Positions 1 through 10,849 of a stretch of 64,000 nucleotides of DNA are shown here, one piece after another. Source of the stretch: Agapanthus africanus (taxonomy: Eukaryota > Streptophyta > Magnoliopsida > Asparagales > Amaryllidaceae). The translations under genes were made by a program, and so were the position numbers. The notes below the pieces were generated by a model that saw only the letters and a program-made list of their open reading frames with translations, made no database searches and was not told the DNA's origin. Where the stretch lies: the NCBI GenBank assembly GCA_030015575.1, contig JASDDO010000024.1, positions 221,732,996 to 221,796,995 on the forward strand, written 5' to 3'. Within the stretch, counting starts at the first letter, position 1; each line of letters begins with the position of its first letter.

Positions 1-560
1 CGGTGAGCGGCACTGGGAAGTCGTCTTTCGGACAGGTTTTATTGAGATCCCGAAAGTCCACACATATGTGTACCGTCCCATTTTTCTTCATCACCGGGAC
101 AATGTTGGCGATCCAGTCAGGATACTGAATCTTTTGGATGATGCCAGAGTCGATCAGCTTCTTGACCTCGGCGTTGATACTCATCTCAAGCTCGAGTCGC
201 ATTCTTCTTGGTGCTTGTTTGATTGGCTTAACGTCCGGGGATATTGCCAATTTGTGGACAGCAATCTCTGGATCTAGACCCGGCATCTCGGAATAGTTCC
301 ACACGAAGCAATCTTTATGCTGCATAAGCACGTCTTTTAGCGCAGCCACCCTTTCTTCAGACAGCAACTCACTGACGAATGTCGGTCGTGGGTCACTTGC
401 CGTCCCCAAGTCAACTTTCTCGAGCTCATCTGCAGTGGTATGTATTCCATCTTCCAGCTCTTTCGGCGCCGGTGGAAATTCTGAGATCACCTCGTCATCA
501 TTGTTTTCAAAGCACCAGGGGAGGTCATCCCTATTCTCAAGCTCTTCTTTTGATAGTGTT
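1..560 (-). pseudogene. Tat A reverse transcriptase, N-terminal part (cut by window edge)
   Basis: The minus-strand translation matches the start of the B reverse transcriptase (22769-23333): an acidic linker, then the fingers region around the ICVDFR-LNK-CPKD motif. The catalytic palm lies beyond position 1. No single long minus-strand frame covers the segment, so it is probably decayed like the rest of A. It lies directly downstream of the protease/linker segment, as expected for a gypsy polyprotein. Confidence 0.7.
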
Positions 561-658
561 ATCATATGACAAGTACGAGCTCGCTTCCACGACCGATGTT
601 GATCTGGTTTTGCTGTATGCGCAGCTTTTGTTTCGTGCTTCTGTGGCGGATTTATTCT

Positions 659-2443
659 CTAACCACTGGATAGAGCGAACCTGCCTTGCTGATATTGATC
701 TTCGACCCAGTTCTTGAAGGTGAAGCAGTCTTCAATAGGATATCCTATTGCCCTATGATAGGAGCAATAGTCCGGGTGAGAGACTTCGCCGGCTTGCTCG
801 GGGTGTTTGGACTCCGGAAGTGTAATCATTTGATATTTTATAGCGAGATCAAGTATCTTCCGTGTTTTGCTCTGAAGAAAAGAGTATGCTCGACTCATCT
901 TTTTTATAAGGGACGAGTCCGGATTGCTCGATTCCCGATCGCGTAACTTCTTGGTCCCGCTTTGTTGCTGTCGAACGCCTTTCCCGCTCTTTGATTTATT
1001 TTTGCTTCCGCGTCGGGCCTTTTGTATGACGGGTTGATAAGGAAGAGCATTGTCATTCTCCGTGACCTGCTGAAGGAGGCGCTGCGTCCTGGCTTTTTCG
1101 TAAATGGCCATTTCACGGTTATGGTCATCCCGGATCTTTTGACCCGCTTCCCCGATAAGCTTGTCCATTCGTTCTTCAAATGACGGACTCGGCATTTTGA
1201 TTGCAAGATCTCGTTTTGGTTCAGGGTCAGCGTTTTCTGACAGGGCGTCCTCTTCTTCATCGAAGTCGTATATGACGTAGCTACCATGGATTCGTTCCCA
1301 TTTTCCGGATTTCACATATCCAAGCCCGAGTGTTTCCATTCTCTCATTGGGCAACTTGCGCTGAGTTCCAGGGACATCCCAAATCCTATTATAGAACCGA
1401 GCTTGTCGAATGGTGTGTTTGAAAGGTACCCCTTGGCGCTTCAAAAGCCTTCTCAAGCCTTCGGAGTAATATCTAGACAGACGAATGGGCTGGAGTCTGT
1501 CGAGCATAGAATCGGCGCCATGCCAAACTTCTTTCTCCACTCTAGTTTCTGTGGATTGGTAGAATAGGATTGCCTGTTCACCTTTTCGTCTGGGAGGGAC
1601 GTAGAACGTCTGCAGCTCTTCCACACTGTAGGTATCAAGCACGTCTAGTTCTTTATGATGTTTGGACGGAACCATGGCAACTTGCAAACTTTGCTCTTCA
1701 TCATCGAATTTTTGTATTGAAGGCCGAGTGGAGAATATAGCATGGACCTCATCTTCCGAGTCGCTGCCAAAGATCAACATAGGAGCGGATGGTCCTGGTT
1801 TGTTGCACTGGGGCGGACCTGAATAAACTATCTCTTCCTCTTCCTCGGTATTACTCCCGAAGACCGGAATGGTGGTGATAGCTTTGTTCTCCGGTTTATG
1901 ACATCTCTCTGTGTCTTCAAAGTCTGGTAAGAAGTATTTTGCATCTTCGTATTTTCGGACTTCGTTCACGGAGAAAGGATTCAACTCCCCTGTCACAGTA
2001 TACTCGAGACCATCCTTGAAGTACTTCATACACTGGTGTTGCGTAGAAGGGATGATGTTGTACTCGTGTAACCAAGGCTGGCCGAGCAAAGCGTTGTAGC
2101 AAGTCTTGGCGTCAATGACGTGAAATTTAATTTCCGTGATGAGTAGCCCGAAGCGCAGCGTCAGTATCACAGACCCAAGAGTCCGTGACGACTGGGAGTC
2201 GAAACCAGAGATGGTAATTTTATCGCGAGTGAGGTGCTGAACGCTTATGCAGATTTCCTTCAATACTCTCACGTTGAGGAGATTGACGGAAGACCCATTG
2301 TCAACCAGGATTTTGCCTATCTTTATATCGTGACAATATCCGGAGACATATAGAGGACGGTTGTGCTCGTACGTCCCGAGGAGGAGATCTTCATCGCCGA
2401 AGGTAATATCGGCTATGTGTACTTCTTCCAGCTCGTCCTTCAT
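659..2443 (-). pseudogene. Tat A aspartic protease plus linker with third zinc-knuckle-like module
   Basis: This 594-codon open segment of the A polyprotein begins just before a retropepsin-like domain. The active-site loop reads VDNGSSVNLL near residues 47-56, and ALLGQPWL near residue 120 is the second conserved protease patch. Next come an acidic low-complexity stretch, a glycine-rich patch (LGLGYVKSGKWE) and a basic linker. The end carries a C-x2-H-x4-H-x4-C module (CSYHRAIGYPIEDC, then FTFKNWVEDQY). Such modules usually belong to nucleocapsid upstream of protease; here one lies between protease and RT. The segment ends at a stop where the B copy has tryptophan. A stop at about 2484 (B has CAA) separates it from the upstream part. 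Confidence 0.8.
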
Positions 2444-2482
2444 CTTTTCTTCGGTGAGAAAAGCTTGGAATTGCTCTGGCTC

Positions 2483-3724
2483 TTACAACGCCTTGATCAA
2501 CGAATCTCTTGCTTCTTTTGATAGTAAAAGGGCGTCGAGAATGCTGAGCTGTGAGGGTAGCTTCCTCAAGTGCGCCAGAACGTTGTAGTCCACCTTACTT
2601 TTCTTCGGCGGGTCCTTGGCGGCCAGCTCTCTTATGACTTGGTCATCTAGGGCGATATCCTCGGAGACCTTTTCTTTTCCCTTATCTTTTCTGTTTGCGG
2701 GTCCGAGATTCTTTTCGGGTAGCGTACGATTGCGCAGCTGGATATTTTCACAGGTCTTCGATTCTCCCTCCTTTCCGGAGGTGGACTCTTTAAAGAGAGG
2801 GCCAATAGCCATCTTTTCGTCAGAGTCGCTCCCGAAGGTGTGAACTTGCGATCCCCCGGCGTTGATTGTGCAACAGTTGCCGATGGTATCTCTTTGCTCC
2901 CGACGAGTTTTGCGTTTCATCCGCTTGAAATGCTGCCGGTGAGCGACATACCCTTGCCACCATCTTTTAAAAGCATTGCACTCTTCGGTAGGGTGTGCGA
3001 TCATTCGATGATATAGGCAGTAGCTAGGATGTGTTTCTCCTTCATCAAGAGCGTTCGCTTCGGAGGATGGCAGCTTCATCCCTATTGATATGGCTTTAGC
3101 AAACCTTTTCTTCGTCTTGGACTTGTTTTTGTTCATGAAGGATGTACTTTGATCTGGCGGGAGTGTTTCAACTCTTTCGTCCAGCCACCAGTGTCTGGCC
3201 TTTTCAAATATGGTCATTTCACGCTCCCGATCAGCTTTACTTTTCAGAAGAGCTTCGTTCAGGAATGCGTCGATCATTTCATCTGATAGCCCTAGAAGTT
3301 CCGGTTCAGGACCTGCCCCCAGTCTCTTGGTGCAAGGAGCCTCTTCATCGTCTATCAATGAGTGAGAGATCACATGACAACTTGCTACGTAATCCTCAGA
3401 TCCATCTGATGAGTCTTCTCCATCATCTCCGTCTTCAAGGACGTGGCCGAGGAATTCTTGGACCGTGATTGGGGTGCGTACCTTCTGGTTTTACTCTTCC
3501 AGCGCGTCGATCTGTTTCTGTAGGTCCGTGCGCTTGTCGCCAGGGTTCACGGGCTTTTTGGATTTCTTCTTCTTTTTCGAAGATTTCAACGGCTGGGTGA
3601 GTGTGCTTTGGATATCACCACCAATCCTTGGAGTCGGGTGCGGTTTTAACATTCCTTTGATGATCTGGGGTTCCAGCGGATTCTCCCACCTGATCGCCGG
3701 GCATGTCTGGAGATCATTCAGCAT
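2483..3724 (-). pseudogene. Tat A gag C-terminal part with second zinc-knuckle-like module
   Basis: Continuation of the A polyprotein between capsid and protease. It has a lysine-rich tract (SSKKKKKSKK), a predicted helical segment (DLQKQIDALEE), an acidic stretch and a C-x2-H-x4-H-x4-C module (CLYHRMIAHPTEEC, then NAFKRWWQGYVAHRQH). It is split by a stop near 3491, where the 37294-38338 copy reads on, and ends at the stop near 2484. The same order appears in B and in element C. Role by family: linker and nucleic-acid-binding part of gag. The element is not functional here. Confidence 0.75.
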
Positions 3725-3837
3725 CCTTTTGGTTTTGGCCGAAAGAGCCGTCTCCCATAGGGCTTCTCAACAAAAGAGCACGTTGCCCTCGGTACATCTA
3801 TCTTCTTAGGAGTGTGCGGCTATGGTGGATTTACTTT

Positions 3838-6384
3838 TCACTTCTCAGACAGCGCAAACTTGCCTTGTAGGTACTGATCCTCGATCCATCCCTTAAAGAC
3901 GAAGCAATCTTCGATTGGATGGCTCACCGTTTGGTGGTAAGGGCAATAATTGGGATTATTCACTTTGCCGGGTTGTGATGGTCGCTTTGGATTCGGCAAA
4001 TTGATAAGCCTGTTGCGCATCGCCAGCTCGAATAGTCTCCTCGTTTTGTCTCGTGGGAAAGAGTAAGGACGCTTCATTTTCTCATTATAATAGCGCCGTC
4101 TCTCTTCCAGTTGATCCGTTAGCTTCGGAGCACTGGGCTGCTGTTGAGTATTCGCAACGAAGGTTGCCTTCCCTTTACCCTTTTCGTTCCGCGGTTCCGG
4201 TTTTGGAGGAGACGGTCTGTGACCCATTTGATCCATCCGGCTAGCTTGTCAATTAAAGCCTGAAATGTGGTCGGTTTGAAGAACATCATGAACTGCGAAA
4301 TAGTTGCATGAGGATCTAGAGTGCCCACGAACATGCCCGCTGCTGGTGCTTCTTCGATGCGCTGTTCGCACTTTGACCACAGATTTCGCTATCGGATTGC
4401 GTATTGAACCCAAGTTTCGCCCGGCTTCACCCTTGTATTGATCAACGCTGTTATTAGGGTGCGTTCGCTGGCACTCACGAATCGCTGGGTGAATAACAAC
4501 TCCATTTCTGCGAAAGTTTTGATGGAGTCGTTTGGAAGCCCGGAGTACCACTCAAACGCTGTTTCCGATAAGCAGCCGACGAATTGGTGGAGCAAAAGCT
4601 TATCATCACCACCGGTATTACCACATAGAGCCCTAAACTAGGCTACATGTTGGTGCGGATTGCCTGTCCCTTTGTATACATGGAATTTGGGGATCGTGTA
4701 GCCTGGCGGGTACTTTATCTGATCATACCTACCTAGATACGGTCGCCTAGTTTTGACAAATTGGCCGACCGCTTCATTTTCCTGGTGAACTCTTATTTGC
4801 TGGGCAATATAGTCATCCATGGTAGCCTTAGAGATAGTTTCCTCTTTGGCTGCTAAAAAAGCCGGAGGAGGATTCGACGTTTCCCCTTTGTCGATCGGAG
4901 GATCTTCGGATGGAGGATCCGGCTGTAACATCATCCCGACCATGTCTTGGAAGAGAAGTGTCATTCGCTTTATGTTGGCCGCTTACTCTGCGGCTTCTTT
5001 GTCCTTCTTTTCGAAGACTCTGCGAAGGAAGTCAGCATCAATTTCTTGTTCATGACGCTGCTCCGATGACGCCTCCGGGTTTTCTTTTGGTCCGGTGAGT
5101 GCGGCCATCGCAGTCAGCATCTCCTGAAGCTTCTTCCGCTGTTGTTCCTGAGCTCTTGTGATGGATCGGGTGAGTGGTCGATGGCCTATAGAAGCGCGGC
5201 TATCCTCTTTCCCAGATGCCATGTAAATAGAATGGGCCACCATGCCCCCAGACTTAGGGCGTTTGGGCTCAGTGCCTTTGAAATTTGTACAGGCATGGGG
5301 ATTTTCTCCGGCCTCCCTCTCTTCTGAGTGATCGACGTTGGGGGGGCCGTTGCAGCTGGCACCCAGGTGACCATCGTCTTTTGTGGCATAACAGGACGGT
5401 TTTCTTCCTGTCGGACCTTCAGCTTCTTCTGCTGGCAGGAGAAATTTGGATCAATCACCGAGTCTTGGACTAGACGCCAGACCTTGTAGATTTTAGAGGA
5501 TAGCCGTTGAGGGGGCTGTTCCAGCTTTATTTCTGTGATAGTCTCCACTGGCGGCGGAGACCTTTTCAGCACGGCGGTAGAAGAATTCCTGCGCATCTTG
5601 TTCAGCAGCTCAAAGCTGTTCCCGATTGGTACATCAGCTTTAACTTCCACCGTTGGAGCTGGTGGAGTTAGCCCAGAGGGGGAATTGCCCTCGGCCTTCC
5701 TTACTCGGCGCCAGTGGCAACGTCGAGCGTGTTGAGCTGTTGGGGCTGACTCAGCGATGAGGACGGCTTTGTTTTTCCCCTATCCAAATGAGGCGCCGCT
5801 GGTGCCAGCCTCTTGAAGACTAACGTCTTTTAAGTAGAGGTATTCAATTTGTTAAAGACAGACCTTCGAGCAGGAACGAGAGCCGGAATACTGAGTCTTG
5901 TAAAGACCGACTCTTCGGTAGGAGAAGCCGCCTTGACGACTTTAGGAGCAGAGATGTCTATCTTCTTCGGGATAACCTTTTCTGGGATTGCAGGCTTCAT
6001 CACGGGCCCACAGGAATTTTGGCCCAGTCTGGCGAAGACCGAGGAGCTGGAGCTGGAGCTGGACGACCCGTTGAGAGGGGCCGCAGTAGTTGTAAGCCGA
6101 TTAAAGACCGACTTCTTGGGGGCTTCCGGTGCTGGCACAGGGGTGCTGAAACTCATTGGTGGGAGCATGGTCCCAAAGAATAGTCCGGTAGTGGCCTGAG
6201 TCACCTGGTCTACCGGCATCGTGAATAGCGAAGCCGCTTGAGAGCCGTAAGCTACACCTTCAGATGAGGTAGAGCGTGGGTTGCAGTTGCAGTTGGAACA
6301 CTTTGCACAAGTGGACGCCATCGATCCTTCGCTTTCTGCGCCAAGCAAAACGCCAAATCTTAGTATCTCGAAACCCAAGGGCAA
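3838..6384 (-). pseudogene. Tat A gag: N-terminal repeats, capsid and first zinc-knuckle-like module
   Basis: The N-terminal part (ATG at 6384, or the conserved inner Met-Ala-Ser start) has Cys-rich residues, then repeated VFxRL motifs (SVFNRL, SVFARL, SVFTRL and similar). A basic proline-rich region follows. Around 4390-4960 is a retrotransposon gag capsid domain (TAFEWYSGLPNDSIKTF, LLFTQRF). The end carries the C-x2-H-x4-H-x4-C module (CPYHQTVSHPIEDC, FVFKGWIEDQY). Several breaks are visible: a TAG at 4389-4391 where B has TGG, a frameshift near 4240, a TGG-to-TGA type stop at 3838, and a frame change near 5650-5830. It starts about 70 bp inside the primer-binding site. Confidence 0.8.
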
Positions 6385-6449
6385 CCATTAATAAACCGCG
6401 ATTCGTTCGCGAATATGACACACGAAGTGTGGAGTGGAAAGAGGAAAAG

Positions 6450-6467
6450 GTCCTACCGGGCGTGCCA
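6450..6467 (-). other. Primer-binding site of Tat A
   Basis: On the minus strand the 18 nt read TGGCACGCCCGGTAGGAC, five nt (GATTC) inside the LTR end. The same site occurs in element C (41791-41808, one base different) and in B (59701-59718). It begins with TGG, as expected for pairing with a tRNA CCA end. I cannot assign the tRNA with confidence. Confidence 0.8.
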
Positions 6468-7080
6468 GAATCTGTTCCCCTCCGAAAGACGCGCAAGATA
6501 GACGTCTTGCCTGAAATTCGGGGTAGATGGTAATTGGTGCTATCCGTCCACCTCTCCGAAGATACCAAGTTGATTTATGGCACCGTGCATCGAAGGTTTA
6601 AACGGATGCGGCCGATGTAGCAGACTTGGTCAGATTCCCTCTCATTTGAGGGGTTTTTGATTGTGGGGACGCTCTTCCCTGCAGGCGCAAGCCCCTGCAG
6701 TTAATTACGCTACCGCATCGCGGTAACAACTTTCTCCTTCTCCAGATGGTCACTTCGTGTCGTGGGTGTTTGTTTTGTTTTTGGTTGCCCGTAGATTGTA
6801 TACGGAGACTAAGTTATGCTGTCGCCCGTAGGGCGTGGACTAGTCAAAATCCGTATCTTTCTTAGATTTGGGTTTGGGGGTTTGGGTTTAAGGACACATT
6901 AGCCTCATTTGAGACTAAGATCAACTTAAACGTTCGTTAGGGATACGTTAGCCTCATTTTAGACTAAGATCAACTTAACGGGATCGTTTAGATCCGACAA
7001 GAGAGCAATTGGGCACTATTGTTTAGTTTAGTGACATTACGGTCGATAATTAGTTTAGGGACATTACGGTCCAATGTTAG

Positions 7081-7366
7081 TTAAAAGACATCGCGGTCGA
7101 GGTTAAGGACATCATAGTCCATGAGTTTAAGGACCCCACAGTCCGATGTTAGTTTAAAGACATTACGGTCGAGGTTAAGGACGTCATAGTCCATGAGTTT
7201 AAGGACCTCACAGTCCAATGTTGGTTTAAAGACATTACTGTCGAGGTTAAGGACGTCATAGTCCATGAGTTTAAGGACCTCACAGTCCAATGATAGCTTT
7301 AAGACATCACGGTCGAGGTTAAGGACATCATAGTCCATGAGTTTAAGGACCCCACAGTCCGTGAAA
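7081..7366 (-). repeat. 72-bp tandem repeat of GGAC-N6-GTCC units in the shared LTR
   Basis: About four units with a 72-bp period (the word CATAGT recurs at 7113 and 7185). Each unit holds three short inverted repeats: GGAC-N6-GTCC twice and GAC-N6-GTC once. Because 72 is divisible by three, the minus strand shows an 85-codon open frame with a 24-residue repeat. I take this as a by-product, not a gene. The same 72-bp repeat family occurs at 17135-17500 and in the outer LTR at 60360-60650. Confidence 0.85.
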
Positions 7367-7764
7367 TGTATGGTTGTCAGGACCCGTTACCTCTTTGAAG
7401 ACGTTGAGGAATTACAACGACGAATATCAAAGGAGTGAAGAGATGTACCCTTGAACCAGGGTGGATTAAGTGATCTGTAGTTCAATTTGGAACTAAGATC
7501 AATTAATTATATTATGAGTACATTGGCTCAGTTGAGTCTGAATTGAGGACTTATGGCCTACTTGGGCTAAGTCCAATTAAGTTTGAAATGTTGGCCCTTT
7601 GTTGGACCATTAGACATTTGTCTGAGTTCGAGCCCATATTATTTAGCAATGCTAAACGAGAGTTTGAGGGCTTTGGCAACATTTTTATCTTTGATTTCCT
7701 CAATTTCGAGATTCATTTGGAGGAGGGACTTTTGCCTCTGGAAAATTAGCCAATTTGGCTAAAA

Positions 7765-8265
7765 GCAGTGTTAAACACTAAAGAAAAACAGTGTTAAACA
7801 ACAAGATTATCAAATTTGTGTTAAACACTAGAAATGTAATTCTCAAATTTGTGTTAAACACTAAAAGATAACGATGTTAAACACTGGAAACGAAATTGCC
7901 AGATTAGTGTTAAACACTAGAAGAGGAAGGAGTCACATGGGAGCACATGATGGCATCAAAAGGTGGGGCCAGATCCCCTTTATTTTGTTCTGCAAACAAG
8001 TGTTAAACACTTTTTAATTTTCATAGCCATCACGTGTAGGCACGTGATGTATACTCATGCCTTGATTTATTAAAACATTTATTAGGGGTCACGTGGTAAC
8101 ACGTGAGAGCGCCTAAGTCAGATTTTGCCTTTGCTTTTGTTCCATATATAATGAGGGTCACATGGGAGCACGTGAGGCATTGCCTCAAAGCTTTCTTCTT
8201 CTCATTTTTGGGGATCTTTTCAGGGTCACGTGGGGACACGTGACCTTAGTTCTATGCATGCATAG
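7765..8265 (-). repeat. GTGTTAAACAC palindromes and CACGTG pairs, shared LTR
   Basis: Five or more copies of AGTGTTAAACACT-type palindromes lie between 7765 and 8015. They are followed by G-box-like pairs with CACGTG or its decayed form CACATG at 7935-7950, 8032-8048, 8090-8105, 8160-8175 and 8226-8242. These match, in reverse complement, the region 40000-40530 of element C. No coding potential is apparent. Confidence 0.75.
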
Positions 8266-8279
8266 AGATCTTTTAAGTC

Positions 8280-8880
8280 TCCTTATTTTATTTTGAGAAT
8301 TAAATTCTCTGTATGGTTAAACCCTAATCATGATTTTAGAGGAATTAAATTCCTATTATGAAAGAATTAAATTCTCATATAGGGTTAAACTCTAATTTAT
8401 TTTAAGAAGAATCAAATTCCCATATATATGTTCTTGATTAGGGTTTAACCCTAGTTTTGTCCATCTTGAAGGAATTAAATTCCTATAGTTTTAAAGAGAA
8501 TTAAATTCTCAGATAGGGTTTTAAACCCTTGTTTCATCATGAAGGAATTAAATTTCTGTGAGTTTGGGAGAATTAAATTCTCATGTAGGGTTAAACCCTA
8601 ATTTTGTTTTGGGAGAATTAAATTCTTAAAACTCAATTCCCCCTCTAAGTTTTGGATCTGCATGGCAGGATCTCAACCCGATGAGAATTAAATTCTCAAC
8701 TTATGGGGAGATGTGCACGTTGCAGATCTTCAACCAGGGGAAGAACTAAGTTCTTTGTGCAGAAGAGTTAAACTCTTGGATTTGAGAATTAAATTCTCTT
8801 TTTGAAGTTTTGATCCCCTTTCTTTTCTCACCTAGGGTTTTCTTTATTGAGAATTAAATTCTCCTTTCTTTTTTTTCTGA
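8280..8880 (-). repeat. Dense AATT/TTAA-centred palindromes in the shared LTR
   Basis: A run of short palindromes, mostly 13-15 bp: GAGAATTAAATTCTC, AGGAATTAAATTCCT, AGGGTTAAACCCT, AGAACTAAGTTCT and AGAGTTAAACTCT. They are spaced roughly 20-60 bp apart. The arms differ from palindrome to palindrome while the AT core is nearly constant. It lies downstream of the TATA box in element sense, so it should be part of the transcribed leader. Confidence 0.85.
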
Positions 8881-8943
8881 AATTTCAAGCTTCCAAAACT
8901 CTATATCAAAATTCTATCCCCTTTTCCTTCTCCTCTTGGCTCC

Positions 8944-8951
8944 TATTTATA
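8944..8951 (-). promoter_or_regulatory. TATA box of the shared Tat LTR
   Basis: The minus strand reads TATAAATA inside a 16-bp inverted repeat with arms CTCCTAT and ATAGGAG. It occupies the same place as TATA elements in the outer LTR (62210-62217) and both LTRs of element C (39253, 54504). It follows the upstream G-boxes in element sense, so it is the likely core promoter for the A copy. Confidence 0.7.
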
Positions 8952-9498
8952 GGAGAAGGAGAAGAATCAATTTGTTTAGTAAATTTTTTATTGAAAGATT
9001 TTGTTTGTTTTCAAAATTAATATGATCCTTTAGATCACACAGTGAATTTTATTCACCGTTGGATTTTAAATCCAAAGATATTCTGTTTGTTATTTCTGAT
9101 GAGATTTTAGGGGAAATCTTTCCTTGTCTAAGATTTTTTCCATAAATTGGTGATCTTTAATCACCCCTGGATTTTTAATCCAACGTGTTGAAGTCAAAAT
9201 TTGCACCCCGGTTGACCGAGTCAAAGTCAAGGTCAACCCCCAAGCTAGATGGGCCCAAGCCCAGGTCAAGCGGGCCCATGCCCAAGTCGAGCCCGCGGCC
9301 AGCCTCTCATGCCAACAACAAAATCATGTAACAAATAATTTTTATGTAATTTTTGTGCATGAATGTATGCAAAATGGGCATAAAGCCAAATTTTTGTAAG
9401 CCCATGGCTTATGTGCAAAATGAAATGGCACATGAGCCATGGGATAGGCAAAAAGCCATTTTGCAAAGCCCAAGGGGCTATATGTAAATATGTAAGTC

Positions 9499-9505
9499 TA
9501 TAAAA
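9499..9505 (+). promoter_or_regulatory. Putative TATA box of the solo LTR
   Basis: TATAAAA preceded by C and followed by GG, about 313 bp into the LTR, in the expected position for a U3 promoter. The following 30-40 bp are suitable for a transcription start. It is the only good TATA candidate in this LTR outside the TA-repeat tracts at 9839-9857 and 10528-10553. Confidence 0.55.
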
Positions 9506-9920
9506 GGCAACATGATGATGAATAAAGTAATACTTTTCATTCTCTCCACAAAAATTTTAGATCTGAGATCTTTTGTGCCTCCTGCTCCTTCTCCAAGGTT
9601 CAAAACCTTCTCATTTCTTTTGAATTAAATCAAGAGTTTTACTCTTTCTTTTCAAAAACTAAGAAGTCTTCCACCACAAAACCCACAAAGGGGAACTTGG
9701 ATCTACCATTAGATCTCAGAAAGGAGAGATTTTTCGATCTCACATCTCTTGATCATCAAGATCCAGCCAACAGAGGAGGAAGAGGAAGAATCCCTTTCAT
9801 CAACCAAAAAATTTTAGGAGTTTAACTCCATATATTTACATATATATATATATATACACAACAAATATTTCCTTTCTGAAGCATAGCTTCTGTTTCTTAG
9901 GCTAAAAGCCTCTTTTTCTC

Positions 9921-10438
9921 GCCGGCGCTCAAGCGCAGAGCGCCCGCTTGCCGACACGTGGTGCGCTTGCGCTCAAGCGCAAGTGCCCGAGCGCAAGTCG
10001 CCCACGTGCCGACACGTGGCACGCTTGCGCTCAAGCGCAAGCGCCCGAGCGCAAGTCGCCCCGGTGCCGACACGTGGCGTGCTTGCGCTCAAGCGCAAGC
10101 GCGCCAGCGCAAGTCGCCCCGGTGCCGACACGTGGCGTGCTTGCGCCCAAGCGCAAGCGCTCGAGCGCAAGTCTCCCCCGTGCCGACACGTGGCGCGCTT
10201 GCGCTCGAGCGCAAGCACTCAGGCGCAAGTCGTCCCCGTGCCGACACGTGGCGCACTTATGCTCAAGCGCAAGCGCTCGAGCGCAAGTCTCCCCCGTGCC
10301 GACACGTGGCGTGCTTGCGCTCAAGCGCAGGCGCTCGAGCGCAAGTCGCCCCCGTGCCGACACGTGGCGCACTTGCGCTCAAGCCCCAGCACTCAAGCGC
10401 AGAGCGCCCACGTGCCGACACGTGGCACTTTAGCGCCT
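9921..10438. repeat. 58-bp minisatellite, nine units, GC-rich
   Basis: The word GACACGTG occurs at 9953, 10011, 10069, 10127, 10185, 10243, 10301, 10359 and 10417, exactly 58 bp apart each time. Each unit contains one G-box word (ACACGTGGC) and, in most units, two palindromes: TTGCGCT pairing with AGCGCAA, and a GCGCTCGAGCGC core. Because 58 is not a multiple of three and the unit lacks stops, several reading frames on both strands stay open for 480 bp or more. I treat these as chance open frames. Confidence 0.95.
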
Positions 10439-10523
10439 GAGCGCACAGCACCTAGGCGCACAACGCCCAAGGTGCTGCCCCCACGCATCCTTTGGATGCC
10501 TTTTCCCCCTCTTTTTTTTTATG

Positions 10524-10562
<39 letters not shown>

Positions 10563-10601
10563 GTATATATATTTACACACACACATACTCCGCGACACTG
10601 T

Positions 10602-10849
10602 CCCTGTTAGAAAAAAATTTCTAACGGGGCGCTGCCCCGCACCCCGCAAGGGGGCTGCTAGCCCCCTTGACCCCCAGCCCGCTATCTGGGTAGCGGGACC
10701 CCCGTAAAAAACTCTGCGTGGCTCCCGATATATCCAAAACCCTCCCTTTTCAAATCACAACACACGTACACTGCACATTGAGTTCGCATGACCATTTTAA
10801 CCCGTTAATCGGAGGTTCCCTCGCCCCAAAGGCGAGGGGTAATTAACGG
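10602..10849. repeat. Cluster of GC-rich hairpins near the end of the solo LTR
   Basis: Five clear inverted repeats: CCCTGTTAGAAA with TTTCTAACGGGG (10602-10629, one wobble), CAAGGGGGCT with AGCCCCCTTG (10647-10669), CCCGCTA with TAGCGGG (10678-10697), and nested CCGTTAAT with ATTAACGG (10802-10849) around CCCTCGCC with GGCGAGGG (10818-10838). Loops are 3-6 nt for the simple hairpins. They may act as RNA structure in the element transcript or in 3' end formation; this is inferred. Confidence 0.75.

Noticed and set aside
659..2443. Host gene encoding a 594-aa protein
   Set aside because: It has a retroviral-type protease loop and zinc-knuckle-like module and lies in frame order between gag and RT of Tat A.
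10524..10580. TA/CA microsatellite frames coding Tyr/Ile-rich peptide
   Set aside because: Simple-sequence repeat within the solo LTR; no coding support.
9948..10624. Overlapping open frames of 110-213 codons on both strands
   Set aside because: They follow from a stop-free 58-bp GC-rich repeat whose length is not a multiple of three; no homology or start context supports coding.
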